61,856 bases of DNA from Funiculus sociatus GB2-C1 (GCF_039962115.1 NZ_JAMPKJ010000036.1:1-61856); one strand, 5' to 3'; counted from the stretch's first letter, positions 16,979 to 25,402 are shown. Notes: a model not told the origin generated them from the letters alone. Numbers and translations are program-made.

Positions 16979-17095
16979 TCAAACCACTCATGGCACACGC
17001 CAATTATCCTAGCACCTGCCCGCTCGCTCTTTTTTTCGCCTTAGGCGATCGCTATCTGTGCAACCATCGCTCTCCTTAATAATTGTAATACGTGT

Positions 17096-17199
17096 GATCG
17101 CTGTCTTTTTTGAGGGGGCGATCGCTACCTGCCCAATCATTGCGTTGGAATGGTGGAAATGGATAAGATTGTGAGTGGAAAACGAGATTAGTTTCTACA
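17096..17199. repeat. 104-bp direct repeat, copy B
   Basis: Second copy of the 16415-16518 sequence. A change in the shared frame turns RDW into RD-stop. It lies 21 bases before copy 2 of the 315-bp repeat. No supportable gene exists between 16979 and 17932. Confidence 0.8.
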
Positions 17200-17220
17200 A
17201 AGAAGCGCGATCGCTCTCTC

Positions 17221-17535
17221 CCAATTGCCTTTCCCCATTGCTTCTCCTGATCAAGACGCACCCCTCTGCTCAGCAATACGTAGTGTTTTTACTGAGAGTT
17301 TTCAGCTTGATTAGTAACAATCCGTAAAACTACGGATTGTTATCAACCTAAGCCTACGGTCAAGACATTAGGAGAAGGTTATCTGCTTGTAATGGGAGCA
17401 ATAAGACGGGTAATCTTCACGAAAACTTCACAATCAAGCCGCCGATCTGGCACAAATATGAAGTTATCGCGATCGCGTAGTTAAATTAATGTATAATTAA
17501 TAAGATTTACTTCTAAGTAAAAAATGAAGCGTATG
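17221..17535. repeat. 315-bp direct repeat, copy 2
   Basis: Second copy of 15315-15630. On the minus strand it retains ATG plus the six codons MGKGNW shared with the phytase remnant, after which the frame runs into unrelated sequence at a GCGATCGCG site and stops. The + strand end of the repeat is followed within a few bases by debris of a second purU. Confidence 0.85.
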
Positions 17536-17545
17536 GCGAAAAGAG

Positions 17546-17605
17546 CGATCGCACTTGCGACATCGCGTGTTGGTATACGGAAATCGCACAGTAGTGTTTG
17601 AGTAA
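17546..17605 (+). pseudogene. 3' fragment of a second purU
   Basis: Twenty codons read RSHLRHRVLVYGNRTVVFE-stop and match the C terminus of the intact purU (RSHLQNRVLVYGNKTVVFE-stop). DNA divergence is concentrated at third positions, so this is not a recent copy of the gene at 9575-10429. It more likely derives from an older paralogue or an acquired homologue. No upstream coding sequence remains. Confidence 0.75.
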
Positions 17606-17796
17606 AAATAAAGAAGCTTTAAAATAATTTTTTGTATGCTAAGAAAATCTAATTAATGCCTTATAACAACTACTATAACTAAGAGTAAAAACAGTGTTCT
17701 TCTCAAAGATATTAGCTAGCAAACCTATAAAGCATTATTACCTTATAGTAGTATTTCTAACGTATAAGTTTATAAAAAAGCTGTCAACTTCCACTA

Positions 17797-17898
17797 TATA
17801 GCAATCCTAAATAATTCGTGAAAACCACATCCCCGACTTCTCTTAGAAGTCGGGGATGTGAACCTCTGGCATCTCACAATTCAAATAGGATTGCTATA
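17797..17898. mobile_element. MITE-like palindromic element, complete copy
   Basis: A 102-bp element is bounded by the inverted ends TATAGCAATCC and GGATTGCTATA and has a central hairpin CCCCGACTTCTcttAGAAGTCGGGG. A second complete copy in inverted orientation is at 38116-38214 and a partial one at 1479-1530. It has no coding capacity, which fits a non-autonomous miniature transposable element. It lies just beyond the 3' end of the following minus-strand gene. Confidence 0.72.
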
Positions 17899-17932
17899 CA
17901 TAGCATCACAAGAACGAGAAGAGGATTCCCCC

Positions 17933-19990
17933 TTAAACTGTACTATATTTTTGACCAATTTCTTTAAGCATCGTAGTCATATTCTGCTTGTCAGATTCAT
18001 CATATAATCTATCTACTACATCTTTCAACTTAAACAACTCTTTTATATGTTGCTTGTCAGATAGCAGTGAGATTAATGCCGTTTCTGTCTTGACAAATCT
18101 TGCTAAATCTTCGTACTCGATTAAGTTGTTTTTCCAGATGAGCCTGCGCTCTGTAAATACAATACCCTCTTTCGCATCATGCCACATACTATTGTCTATC
18201 AAAGCGATTACCTTCTCATCAGAATTAACAGATAACCAAGTAGACAGCGCATTTGACAACTTATCCAAGGGCATGTTAGGAGCAGAAAAACCTTCCTTAA
18301 AACTGTATTTCTGCACGTTCTTTTGAAGGAATTCTCCCAAAGACCCTGGTAATGGATCTTCAGTCAAGGTATAAGTTCGAGTTTCTAACTGGCGCAGTAC
18401 TGCCTGATCTCGTTTTTTTTGCCCTTTCAAAAATGACCAAATCAAAAATGCTGTACCTGATGCCACAAGAGCAGCACCGCCAGTTATTGCACTCACTCCA
18501 CCAAGAGCCGACATTGTAGTAGTGATAGCAGCAGCACCGGACAGCGTACCAGTTACTCCCAAAGCGCTGGCAGCAGTCCAAGCCGCTAAAACAGTGGTGG
18601 CACCAGCTATTGTTCCTGTACCGATAGCAATCCCCAGATTTTTTTGATCTTCGCTATCCATTTCTGAGACTAAGGCAATAGACAGCATCCCTGCGGCTCC
18701 AATTAGTGCCGCTCCTCCTGTTGCTACGGCTAATCCACCCAGCATTCCCAAACCACCAGCCGCAACAGAACCACCACCTAAAACGGCTAAAGTTGCATTT
18801 GTTGCAGCGGCTCCAGACAAGCTACCAATACTAACACCCGTTGCTGTTTCTGCTCCAATCGTAGTCAGCATTTTCGTAGCTTGCGGAACAATTGCTGCGC
18901 CTTGTTTTTTCGCACGCTCCAGTTTATGTCTGAAGTCATCAGCATCCTTTACGAGATCATCTACTGTTTGAGTAAATTTTTCTGGATTGTCTAAATCCTG
19001 ATCTCTTGCTAATAAGTAAACAACTTTAGCATTTTCTGGGATATCTGCATTCTGGATAAACGAGTCTAGGGATTTTAACGTTGCTTCATCGGTTGTTTTT
19101 TTGCCATCACGTACCGCCTGATAAATCGACAGGTAATTTGTTTTTTGTTCAGAAGTTAGTTCTTTAGTATCATTAATCTGTTTGATAAGAATAAAATCAA
19201 CTGTTAATGCTCTTGATTTTGCACTTGCTATCGAGTAAATTCGTTTGATTTCTAAAGGTAGGGAAGAGCTTGCAACAATCGAGTCTAAATCTGTGAGCGC
19301 TTTAAAGTCAGGTACAGGTTCTTCAGCGCGGACGTATGCGTAGGTTCCTATGATTCGTTTCTTCTCTGTATCAGGCAGTTCAGATTCAGCTAATGTGGAT
19401 TCAATGGCTTGCTTAATTCCGAGTAAGCGCGAATTAGTACTGGCAAGTTGATAACGCTGTTGAATTCTAATATCTAGTTTTGAGGAATATATCACATAAT
19501 CAAGAAAATCTAATGCAATCAAATCGTTAATGTACTTGGATTCCTCGATTTTGTCATACACGGATGTGCATTTATCTTTACTTGCTTTTTGGACAAATTG
19601 CGTGTTTTTCTCTATTTCTTGATGAATTTGGTAGTTTATGCTAGATTCTCGGTCGTATAAAGTATGAAAAACTACAGTAATATCTTTACCTTTTTGACCA
19701 CGACCTTTGATAGTAATTTCTTGATTTTCTTCCGTTCGGGGGATAATCTCTACGGAGCAAGTCTCTCCAGAACGCAAAGGAAAGGTTTCCTTTCCCCCGT
19801 TCTTAGCTGTTGTATAAGGAACAAAAATATGATATTTCTCTACGATAGAAATATTTTTTCCTACTTCCTTGCTATCAGCTATAGCGGTAGCTGGATAAAG
19901 CAAGTCTTTTGCCATCAGGCCGAATGTACCTAAAGCCAGATAACTAAGAAAATAACGGCGGCTCAGAGTGGAAATACTTAGTTGAGGCAT
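17933..19990 (-). CDS. uncharacterised Tat-signal protein with helical repeats, glycine-zipper region and PH-like C-terminal domain
   Basis: 685 residues. Residues 8-40 are a twin-arginine-like signal (LSRRYFLSYLALGTFGL, then ATAIA). Residues 45-125 look beta-rich (FPLRSGETCSVEIIPR, GKDITVVFHTLYDRE). Residues 150-365 contain three degenerate helical repeats of about 72 residues, each with LD-(S/Y)-(I/V/F)...(S)(L/I)P and a (V/I)Y-LA step. Residues 380-545 hold two long Ala/Gly blocks (GGGSVAAGGLGMLGGLAVAT; GTIAGATTVLAAWTAASALG) typical of glycine-zipper membrane helices. Residues 590-660 resemble a bacterial PH (YokE-like) fold: DEKVIALIDNSMWHDAKEG, VFTERRLIWKN. I know no described family with this order. 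A membrane-inserting or stress-related role is only an inference. No partner gene is adjacent. Confidence 0.7.
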   Translation of the reverse strand: MPQLSISTLSRRYFLSYLALGTFGLMAKDLLYPATAIADSKEVGKNISIVEKYHIFVPYTTAKNGGKETFPLRSGETCSVEIIPRTEENQEITIKGRGQKGKDITVVFHTLYDRESSINYQIHQEIEKNTQFVQKASKDKCTSVYDKIEESKYINDLIALDFLDYVIYSSKLDIRIQQRYQLASTNSRLLGIKQAIESTLAESELPDTEKKRIIGTYAYVRAEEPVPDFKALTDLDSIVASSSLPLEIKRIYSIASAKSRALTVDFILIKQINDTKELTSEQKTNYLSIYQAVRDGKKTTDEATLKSLDSFIQNADIPENAKVVYLLARDQDLDNPEKFTQTVDDLVKDADDFRHKLERAKKQGAAIVPQATKMLTTIGAETATGVSIGSLSGAAATNATLAVLGGGSVAAGGLGMLGGLAVATGGAALIGAAGMLSIALVSEMDSEDQKNLGIAIGTGTIAGATTVLAAWTAASALGVTGTLSGAAAITTTMSALGGVSAITGGAALVASGTAFLIWSFLKGQKKRDQAVLRQLETRTYTLTEDPLPGSLGEFLQKNVQKYSFKEGFSAPNMPLDKLSNALSTWLSVNSDEKVIALIDNSMWHDAKEGIVFTERRLIWKNNLIEYEDLARFVKTETALISLLSDKQHIKELFKLKDVVDRLYDESDKQNMTTMLKEIGQKYSTV

Positions 19991-20150
19991 GACTAATATT
20001 TTTATATTTCTGGAAGTGTTGCACAGTTGTTGCTGACCGAGCTACAACCTACTCATTATTAGCATTTTTAGTCCATCATCACCACATTGGAAACGCCACC
20101 CGAAAATTATTAGAAGCTGACACCAGGCCAGTGCGACCGTACCAAGAATC

Positions 20151-20539
20151 ACAATTGAAGTACCAGAAGAACTATTAGAGTAACTGGCACAAGTAGGCGA
20201 CAGCGATCGCCAAGTAGCATTGCTGGGTATGGGCGGGTTTGGCAAAACTGCGTTGTCTGGAAAGCTAGCAGAACAGATTCAGCATAATTTTGAGTACGTT
20301 ACATAGCGATCGCACTGTGCAGTTGTGGGATGTTAGTAGCAGTGAATGCCTGAAAGCTTTCCAGGGACATACTAATGGAGTTTGGTCAGTTGTCTTCAGT
20401 CCAGATAGTCAAATATTCGCGAGCGGCGGTCAAGACGAGACGATTAAGCTTTGGGATGTAAAGACAGGCGAGTGCCTAAAAACCTTGAGAAGTGAAAGAC
20501 CTTATGGTATGGGGGGATGAACATCACGGGCATCACCAC
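20151..20539 (+). pseudogene. mosaic remnant of an NB-ARC/WD40 (STAND) protein
   Basis: One frame reads TIEVPEELLE-stop-LAQVGD, then RQVALLGMGGFGKTALSGKL and AEQIQHNFEYV, the P-loop of an NB-ARC-type ATPase, and stops at TAG near 20304. Immediately after, at an AGCGATCGC site, a different frame begins with SDRTVQLWDV and GHTNGVWSVVFSPDSQIFAS, two WD40 blades ending GECLKTLRSERPY. A further frameshift near 20513 separates the usual family ending (GMNITGIT). Everything between the P-loop and the last blades is gone. STAND proteins of this type act in signalling and phage defence; this one is dead. Confidence 0.75.
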
Positions 20540-20551
20540 ATCTGCCACTGT

Positions 20552-20597
20552 AGCGATCGCATTCTCCTCACTCTCAGAGTGCGATCGCTCGTTTTTT
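20552..20597 (+). terminator. HIP1-containing hairpin followed by T-run
   Basis: AGCGATCGCATTCT and AGAGTGCGATCGCT form a 14-bp stem with one mismatch and a 10-base loop, followed by CGTTTTTT. It sits just after the WD40 remnant and has the layout of an intrinsic terminator built from two HIP1 octamers. Confidence 0.5.
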
Positions 20598-20636
20598 CAG
20601 ATAGGCGATCGCAGATCATCTTCGGCAGATAGGTGA

Positions 20637-20828
20637 TTGAGCCATTATCAAATGGCAAGCTTGCTAGAAAATAGTAGAATTCCAGCCTCAAATTTACTAA
20701 ACGCACTACAATCTTTATCGCGGCGCTGCTTGATAGAAGAACAAGGAAGTTTTTACACTCTTCCACCTGTACTGAAGCAATATGCGATCGCAAAGAATTA
20801 TCCCAAGAATACTGAACCGTCAAATTAA
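20637..20828 (+). pseudogene. winged-helix fragment of a STAND/NB-ARC protein (fragment 1)
   Basis: The frame reads LLENSRIPASNLLNALQSLS, RRCLIEEQGSFYTLPPVLKQ, YAIAKNYP. This is the winged-helix tail found after the ATPase domain of cyanobacterial NB-ARC proteins (SLSRRCLIE..LPPVLKEYA). It lacks the ATPase and any downstream repeats. About 52 bp of it (20660-20712) recurs with few changes at 21601-21652, on the other side of the Uma2 gene. Confidence 0.6.
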
Positions 20829-20899
20829 CTTTGCTCGGTAGTCCCTGTCTATCTTTATACTAGAGAAAGGCTACTCATTTTTAGTGGAGCATTACTCCC

Positions 20900-21499
20900 A
20901 TGACATTACAAGTTTCAGAAGCAATAACAACTGTTAAAGAACAGCGATTTACTTTACCAGGTTATTATAGTTGGGAGCAATTTGAGGCGATAGAATCATT
21001 AATCGCAGATGCGCCTGGTTTGCGAATTACTTATTTAGATGGCTGTGTGGAGTTTATGACAACTGGTGAACCGCATGAGATTTTCAAAAAAATGCTAGCT
21101 ATTCTGCTAGAAGCTTACTTCTTTGAACAGGGTATTAAATTTGTTCCAGTTGGCAATGCAACTCGCCGGGACAAGAGCAAAAATGTCTCATTTGAGCCGG
21201 ATGAATCTTACTATTTAGGGGAGAAAAAAGAACATCCAGATTTGGCAATTGAAGTCACTATTACCAGCGGCGGCATAGATAAACTAGAAAAGTATAAGCG
21301 GTTGAAAATTGCTGAAGTCTGGTTTTGGGAAAATAATCAGCTTGTGCTTTATCGACTGCGCGAACATAATTATGAGCAAACTTCCAGAAGTGAATTTTTG
21401 CCAGATTTAGATATTGCTTTGCTAGTGCGCTGCGTGCAAATCCCTGATATTTTGGCAGCGAGGACTGAGTTTATTAACGGTATGCGACAAATCGGTTGA
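20900..21499 (+). CDS. Uma2 family (DUF820) putative endonuclease
   Basis: 199 residues, normal for the family. Characteristic steps are YYSWEQFEAIESLIADAPGL, ITYLDGCVEFMTTGEPHE, the PD-(D/E)XK-like core EHPDLAIEVTITSGGIDKLE and the strand IAEVWFWENNQL. Uma2 proteins share a restriction-endonuclease fold, are hugely expanded in cyanobacteria, and have no settled role. It is flanked on both sides by pieces of a STAND winged-helix domain, so the segment may have been inserted into or duplicated with that gene. Its stop overlaps the second fragment. Confidence 0.88.
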   Translation: MTLQVSEAITTVKEQRFTLPGYYSWEQFEAIESLIADAPGLRITYLDGCVEFMTTGEPHEIFKKMLAILLEAYFFEQGIKFVPVGNATRRDKSKNVSFEPDESYYLGEKKEHPDLAIEVTITSGGIDKLEKYKRLKIAEVWFWENNQLVLYRLREHNYEQTSRSEFLPDLDIALLVRCVQIPDILAARTEFINGMRQIG

Positions 21500-21654
21500 A
21501 AGATATTTTACAGCAACAGTGCGATCGCTTATCCGCACTAAAAAAACAAGTCCTCTCCTTGTTGACTAAAGAAAGCGATGCACTCAACCTGGAAGAGTGG
21601 CTAGAAAATAGTAGAATCCCAGCCTCAGATTTAATAAACGCGCTGCAATTTTGA
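21496..21654 (+). pseudogene. winged-helix fragment of a STAND/NB-ARC protein (fragment 2)
   Basis: 53 codons read KDILQQQCDRLSALKKQVLS, LLTKESDALNLEEWLENSRI, PASDLINALQF-stop. This is the segment that directly precedes fragment 1's sequence in intact homologues. The overlap (LENSRIPAS-L-NALQ) is present in both fragments. The frame opens at TTG 21496, overlapping the Uma2 stop by four bases, and has no domain of its own. Confidence 0.62.
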
Positions 21655-21709
21655 TCTAAAATCTAGACCTTAACCTTCCAACAGTATCTTGCCAATCGCC
21701 ACAGGTTAG

Positions 21710-23971
21710 TTAACGCACAACTTGCCGCATATAATTTGCCCAAGCTTGGGCAGCTTGTCCGCTACTTCCCCGCGTTGGCGAGTTGTCGTCATTTCCCAGC
21801 CAGACACCCGTGACTAAATCGCGACTGGGAACGTAGCCGATAAACAACAAATCAACGCCGCTGTTAGTTGTCCCCGTCTTCCCCGCTTCATTTCCCAGTC
21901 CGATAGAGGCAGCGCGTCCCGTACCGCTTCGTACCACGCTCCGCAGCATAACATTCATAGTATCTGCAATTCCCTGTGGTAGCACTCGCTTAGTTGCCCC
22001 GGTTTCCTCCTCGAAGGAGTAAATTACCCGGCAGGTTTGGGGATTTTTGAAATCGGTACAATCACTGCTGTCGAGAATGCGCTTAATCGCGTGGGCGCGG
22101 TTCCAGACACCGTTATTTTCTATAGCGGCGAAAGCCCCAGTCATTTCTAAGAGGGTGGTTTCGCTTTGTCCGAGAACCAAGCCAGGGACGGGATTCAGGG
22201 GTGTGGTGATGCCCAGACGTTGCGCCATCTCCACCACTCTATTTAAACCCACATCCTGGGCAACTCGCAGAGCGACCACATTCTCCGATTGGGCAATTCC
22301 CGTATACATATCCGTCCCACTACCCCCGACTCTTTCGCACGCCCGAAAGCGTTGATTTTGCCACACTAGCGGGGCGCAGGAATAAAATTTTCCCGGCGAG
22401 TTACCTTGTTCCAGCGCTGAGGCGTAGGCAAAAACTTTGAAAGTCGAACCAGGTTGACGCTTTGCCTGAGTAGCGCGATTGAATTGACTTTTTGCGTAAT
22501 CTGTGCCACCGACCAAAGCGCGAATTGCTCCAGTGCTGGAGTCGAGGGTGACAATTGCCCCTTGAGAGAAGCCGTAGCTGGAACCGCTGGTGTTAACTGA
22601 ATTGCGGAGGGAGGTTTCTGCCTTTTGCTGAGTTTCCAGATCCAGATTAGTTTCGACAATAAAGTTGCCTTCCTTCGCCAACTGTTCGCCCAACAAAGTG
22701 CGGAGTTCGGTAAAAACGTAGCTGTAGAAATAAGGTGCTTTGATGTTTGCCAAAGCTTCTCTAGCTTTCGGGCTAACTTCAATACGCGATCGCCTTGCCC
22801 GTTGTCCTTCCTCTGCACTAATTCGACCTTGGGAAACCATGCGGGTAATAATGCGATCGCGCAGTCCCACCGCCGTCTTATAATCCCGAATCGGATTGTA
22901 ACTATTTGGTGCTGGCAAAATCGCCACCAGCGTCGCCGCTTCCGAAATATCTAAGTCTCTAGCAGATTTCTCAAAATAGAACTGCGCCGCATCTTCAAAC
23001 CCCGAAGCACCTACCCCCAGATAGATGCGGTTCATGTAATTCCGTAAGATTTCGTCTTTACTGTAGAAAGTTTCTAACTTTAAGGCGACTATCGCTTCCC
23101 GGATTTTCCGACCCGCGCTGTCTTCAGTTCCCACATAGTCGCGATACAAACTCCGCGCCAACTGCTGCGTCAGCGTACTTCCCCCTTGCTTAATTCCGCC
23201 TCCTTTAACATTCGTCACCACAGCCCGCAACGTCCCAATCGGATCGACCCCAAAGTGCCAATGATAGCGGCTGTCTTCCGATGCCAGCACCGCTGCGGGC
23301 AAATATTTGGAAAAGTCAGATAATCGTCGCAGTTCCCTGTGAGCCTCAGTTCGAGGACGCTGTAACGGTGTCCCCTCATCAGAATTAACTATTACTGGCC
23401 CCTGAACGGCTACTGGTAACGGTCGAACTGGGATATTTCGCCACTCATAGAGTATCAAAAAGGCGATCAAACTGACCAGCGCACCTGCACCGTAAAGGCT
23501 GTAGCGAAATGCCAGAACGTACAAAGGCGGGGGATTGTGATACTGAAGCCTAACTGCATCAGCTAACTCTGGGGGGCCAAGGGTGAGGATATCGCCGTGA
23601 CGGAGTTCTAGAGATTGAAGTCGCCGCCTACCCCGATAGATGCCATTGGTGGAGTTTTCATCTTTGATGATGAAGGATTTCTGGTGCTTGGGATCTCTGG
23701 AGACAGACAAATGAACTTGACTGACGACTGGGTTGCGGATGACAATATCGCAAGATTTAGAACTGCGTCCTAGAAGATAGCGATCGCCCAACATTGGATA
23801 AATTTCTGCCTTCGCCGCACCTGCATCCTGTACCCAAAGTTCCGGCACTTTGGCATTCGGCTTCAGCGCCAGCGCATTAAAATTAACTTTGGCTTGAATT
23901 GTCTGTATAGCCTGGGTTACTTGTCCCAGAATGGTTTTAGGCGGCTGTTGGGGTGAGGTCATGTCAGTCAA
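21710..23971 (-). CDS. class A penicillin-binding protein (PBP1A type) with N-terminal FHA domain
   Basis: 753 residues. An FHA domain occupies about 55-140 (RYLLGRSSKSCDIVIRNPVV, STNGIYRGRRRL), then a membrane span near 160-180. The GT51 glycosyltransferase (ASEDSRYHWHFGVDP, GGSTLTQQLARSLYRDYVG) lies at about 210-390 and the transpeptidase at about 455-735 with SxxK in RQPGSTFKVFAY, SEN in QSENVVALRVA and KTGTT. It polymerises and cross-links peptidoglycan in the periplasm. The FHA part faces the cytoplasm and should read Ser/Thr phosphorylation, a fusion typical of cyanobacteria. All catalytic motifs are intact. Confidence 0.93.
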   Translation of the reverse strand: MTDMTSPQQPPKTILGQVTQAIQTIQAKVNFNALALKPNAKVPELWVQDAGAAKAEIYPMLGDRYLLGRSSKSCDIVIRNPVVSQVHLSVSRDPKHQKSFIIKDENSTNGIYRGRRRLQSLELRHGDILTLGPPELADAVRLQYHNPPPLYVLAFRYSLYGAGALVSLIAFLILYEWRNIPVRPLPVAVQGPVIVNSDEGTPLQRPRTEAHRELRRLSDFSKYLPAAVLASEDSRYHWHFGVDPIGTLRAVVTNVKGGGIKQGGSTLTQQLARSLYRDYVGTEDSAGRKIREAIVALKLETFYSKDEILRNYMNRIYLGVGASGFEDAAQFYFEKSARDLDISEAATLVAILPAPNSYNPIRDYKTAVGLRDRIITRMVSQGRISAEEGQRARRSRIEVSPKAREALANIKAPYFYSYVFTELRTLLGEQLAKEGNFIVETNLDLETQQKAETSLRNSVNTSGSSYGFSQGAIVTLDSSTGAIRALVGGTDYAKSQFNRATQAKRQPGSTFKVFAYASALEQGNSPGKFYSCAPLVWQNQRFRACERVGGSGTDMYTGIAQSENVVALRVAQDVGLNRVVEMAQRLGITTPLNPVPGLVLGQSETTLLEMTGAFAAIENNGVWNRAHAIKRILDSSDCTDFKNPQTCRVIYSFEEETGATKRVLPQGIADTMNVMLRSVVRSGTGRAASIGLGNEAGKTGTTNSGVDLLFIGYVPSRDLVTGVWLGNDDNSPTRGSSGQAAQAWANYMRQVVR

Positions 23972-24205
23972 GCAATTGTCAGCGAGAGGCTTTTATTGAA
24001 CATTCTACTCGCAAGCTCAAGGTAGCGTTTTGAAAAGACCAAAGGCTCTCAGGCAAAAGAAATAAATACCTCCTCGTCCACAAACTAGAAGCCTTGATGC
24101 TTCACAAACTCAGCCTAAAAACTCTTGATTTTGGCTTAGCCAAGGTAGGCGGACTTTGTTTTTGTAGCCGCCACTTCTAGTCGTCGGGACAAGGTGCAAA
24201 TGAGT

Positions 24206-24679
24206 TTACCGACTTCTGCCCGATGAATCTGATTCCGGGCGGAAACTGGCAATTAACAAACATACAATGCCTACATTAATAAATACATCTGCCAGATTAA
24301 ATACTGGGAAGTGAATCAACCGGAAATCCAGAAAATCTACCACACTACCAGATACAAAGCGGTCAATCCCATTACCCAACGCTCCTCCCAAGATAAAACC
24401 ATAGCCGAATTGTTCTAAAGTGTCGCGATTTGGGCCAAATAAAGCGAACGCCATCAAGCCTAAACTCACCGCCAAAGACAGCCAGCGCAACCAAACTCCC
24501 CCCTGAAACAAGCTAAAAGCTGCCCCAGTGTTCGTAACATAGGTGAAGTGGAACACATTAGGCAACAAAGCCCAGGTTTCCCTATACTCAAAATTTTGCA
24601 CTACCCAATACTTAGTCAACCGATCCAGAATCAGACTGACGAGTCCAGCAAGCCAAAACAGGTAATTTTTAAAAGGCAT
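24206..24679 (-). CDS. lspA: lipoprotein signal peptidase II
   Basis: 157 residues from the ATG at 24679 (MPFKNYLFWLAGLV), which fits family length; an upstream in-frame start would add 19 residues of no family resemblance. Four membrane spans carry the conserved DRLTKYWV, NTGAAFSLF, LGGALGNGIDRF (first catalytic Asp) and HFPVFNLADVFINVG (second catalytic Asp). The aspartyl protease removes signal peptides of diacylglycerol-modified prolipoproteins in the inner membrane. It follows bioY on the same strand with a gap of about 90 bases. Confidence 0.94.
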   Translation of the reverse strand: MPFKNYLFWLAGLVSLILDRLTKYWVVQNFEYRETWALLPNVFHFTYVTNTGAAFSLFQGGVWLRWLSLAVSLGLMAFALFGPNRDTLEQFGYGFILGGALGNGIDRFVSGSVVDFLDFRLIHFPVFNLADVFINVGIVCLLIASFRPESDSSGRSR

Positions 24680-24766
24680 GGCAATTCTAGTGTTAATGGC
24701 TAACGTCAGACTGGCTAATTGTTTAACCATTAGCAACTGACAACTGACAACAAATTAACAGCTTTT

Positions 24767-25402
24767 TTAATAAAGCATCAGCTGACGTAAGAAAAAAGCC
24801 AAGACTGTAACTGCACAGACAATCACCATTTGTGCTGGTACAGGATAGACAGAGTACATCAAAGCTTCTTTCCATAAGGGGAGCGATCCTGCCCCCAAGC
24901 TCAACGAGTGGGTGAGAATAAGGTAGGTCAAACCTGTGATATGGATAACCAGTAAGCCGCAGATACAGCTAAATGCCAAAGACTCCAATCGTTGCGGTGC
25001 TTTAAAAGCTAACAAGCCACAAACCCAAGCACCAGGAATAAAGCCTAGTAAGTAGCCAAAAGTAGGCTGTGTCAGGTAGTCGATACCGCCGCCTTGGGAA
25101 AAGATGGGAAACCAGGGGGTTAAGCCCAAAGCTAGGTAAGCAATTTGGGAAATAGCACCAGCATTCTTACCTCCCATACAGCCTACCAACAGAACTGCAC
25201 CAATCTGATAGGTTATGCCCAGCGACTGAGCTTGAACTCCTTGCTGAGTCCAATTCCAGGGAACGTTGGTAATATACGCTTCCAGAAAGGTGCCACCAAT
25301 TGTTAGAAGTAAGCCAATTAAGGCCCAAAGTAGTTCAGTGGGTGCAAACACGCAACGATTTTGGATTTTGAAGCGATTTTTGGGGAGATTGATTCTTCCC
25401 AA
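24767..25402 (-). CDS. bioY: biotin transporter BioY (ECF S component)
   Basis: 211 residues with six membrane spans and the BioY features GAVLLVGCMGGKNAGAISQI, YLALGLTPWFPIFSQGGGID and TQPTFGYLLGFIPGAWVCG. BioY is the biotin-binding S component of energy-coupling-factor transporters in the cytoplasmic membrane. It lies 78 bases after bioB on the same strand, so synthesis and uptake of biotin are encoded together. No ECF ATPase or T component is adjacent, so either BioY works alone or those subunits are encoded elsewhere. Confidence 0.92.
   Translation of the reverse strand: MGRINLPKNRFKIQNRCVFAPTELLWALIGLLLTIGGTFLEAYITNVPWNWTQQGVQAQSLGITYQIGAVLLVGCMGGKNAGAISQIAYLALGLTPWFPIFSQGGGIDYLTQPTFGYLLGFIPGAWVCGLLAFKAPQRLESLAFSCICGLLVIHITGLTYLILTHSLSLGAGSLPLWKEALMYSVYPVPAQMVIVCAVTVLAFFLRQLMLY

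Noticed and set aside
17076-17276. A 66-codon minus-strand frame across repeat copies
   Set aside because: It runs through two repeat families and a HIP1 site and retains only six codons shared with the phytase remnant.
20042-20245. A 67-codon minus-strand frame opposite the NB-ARC remnant
   Set aside because: It is antisense to recognisable P-loop sequence and has no homology of its own.
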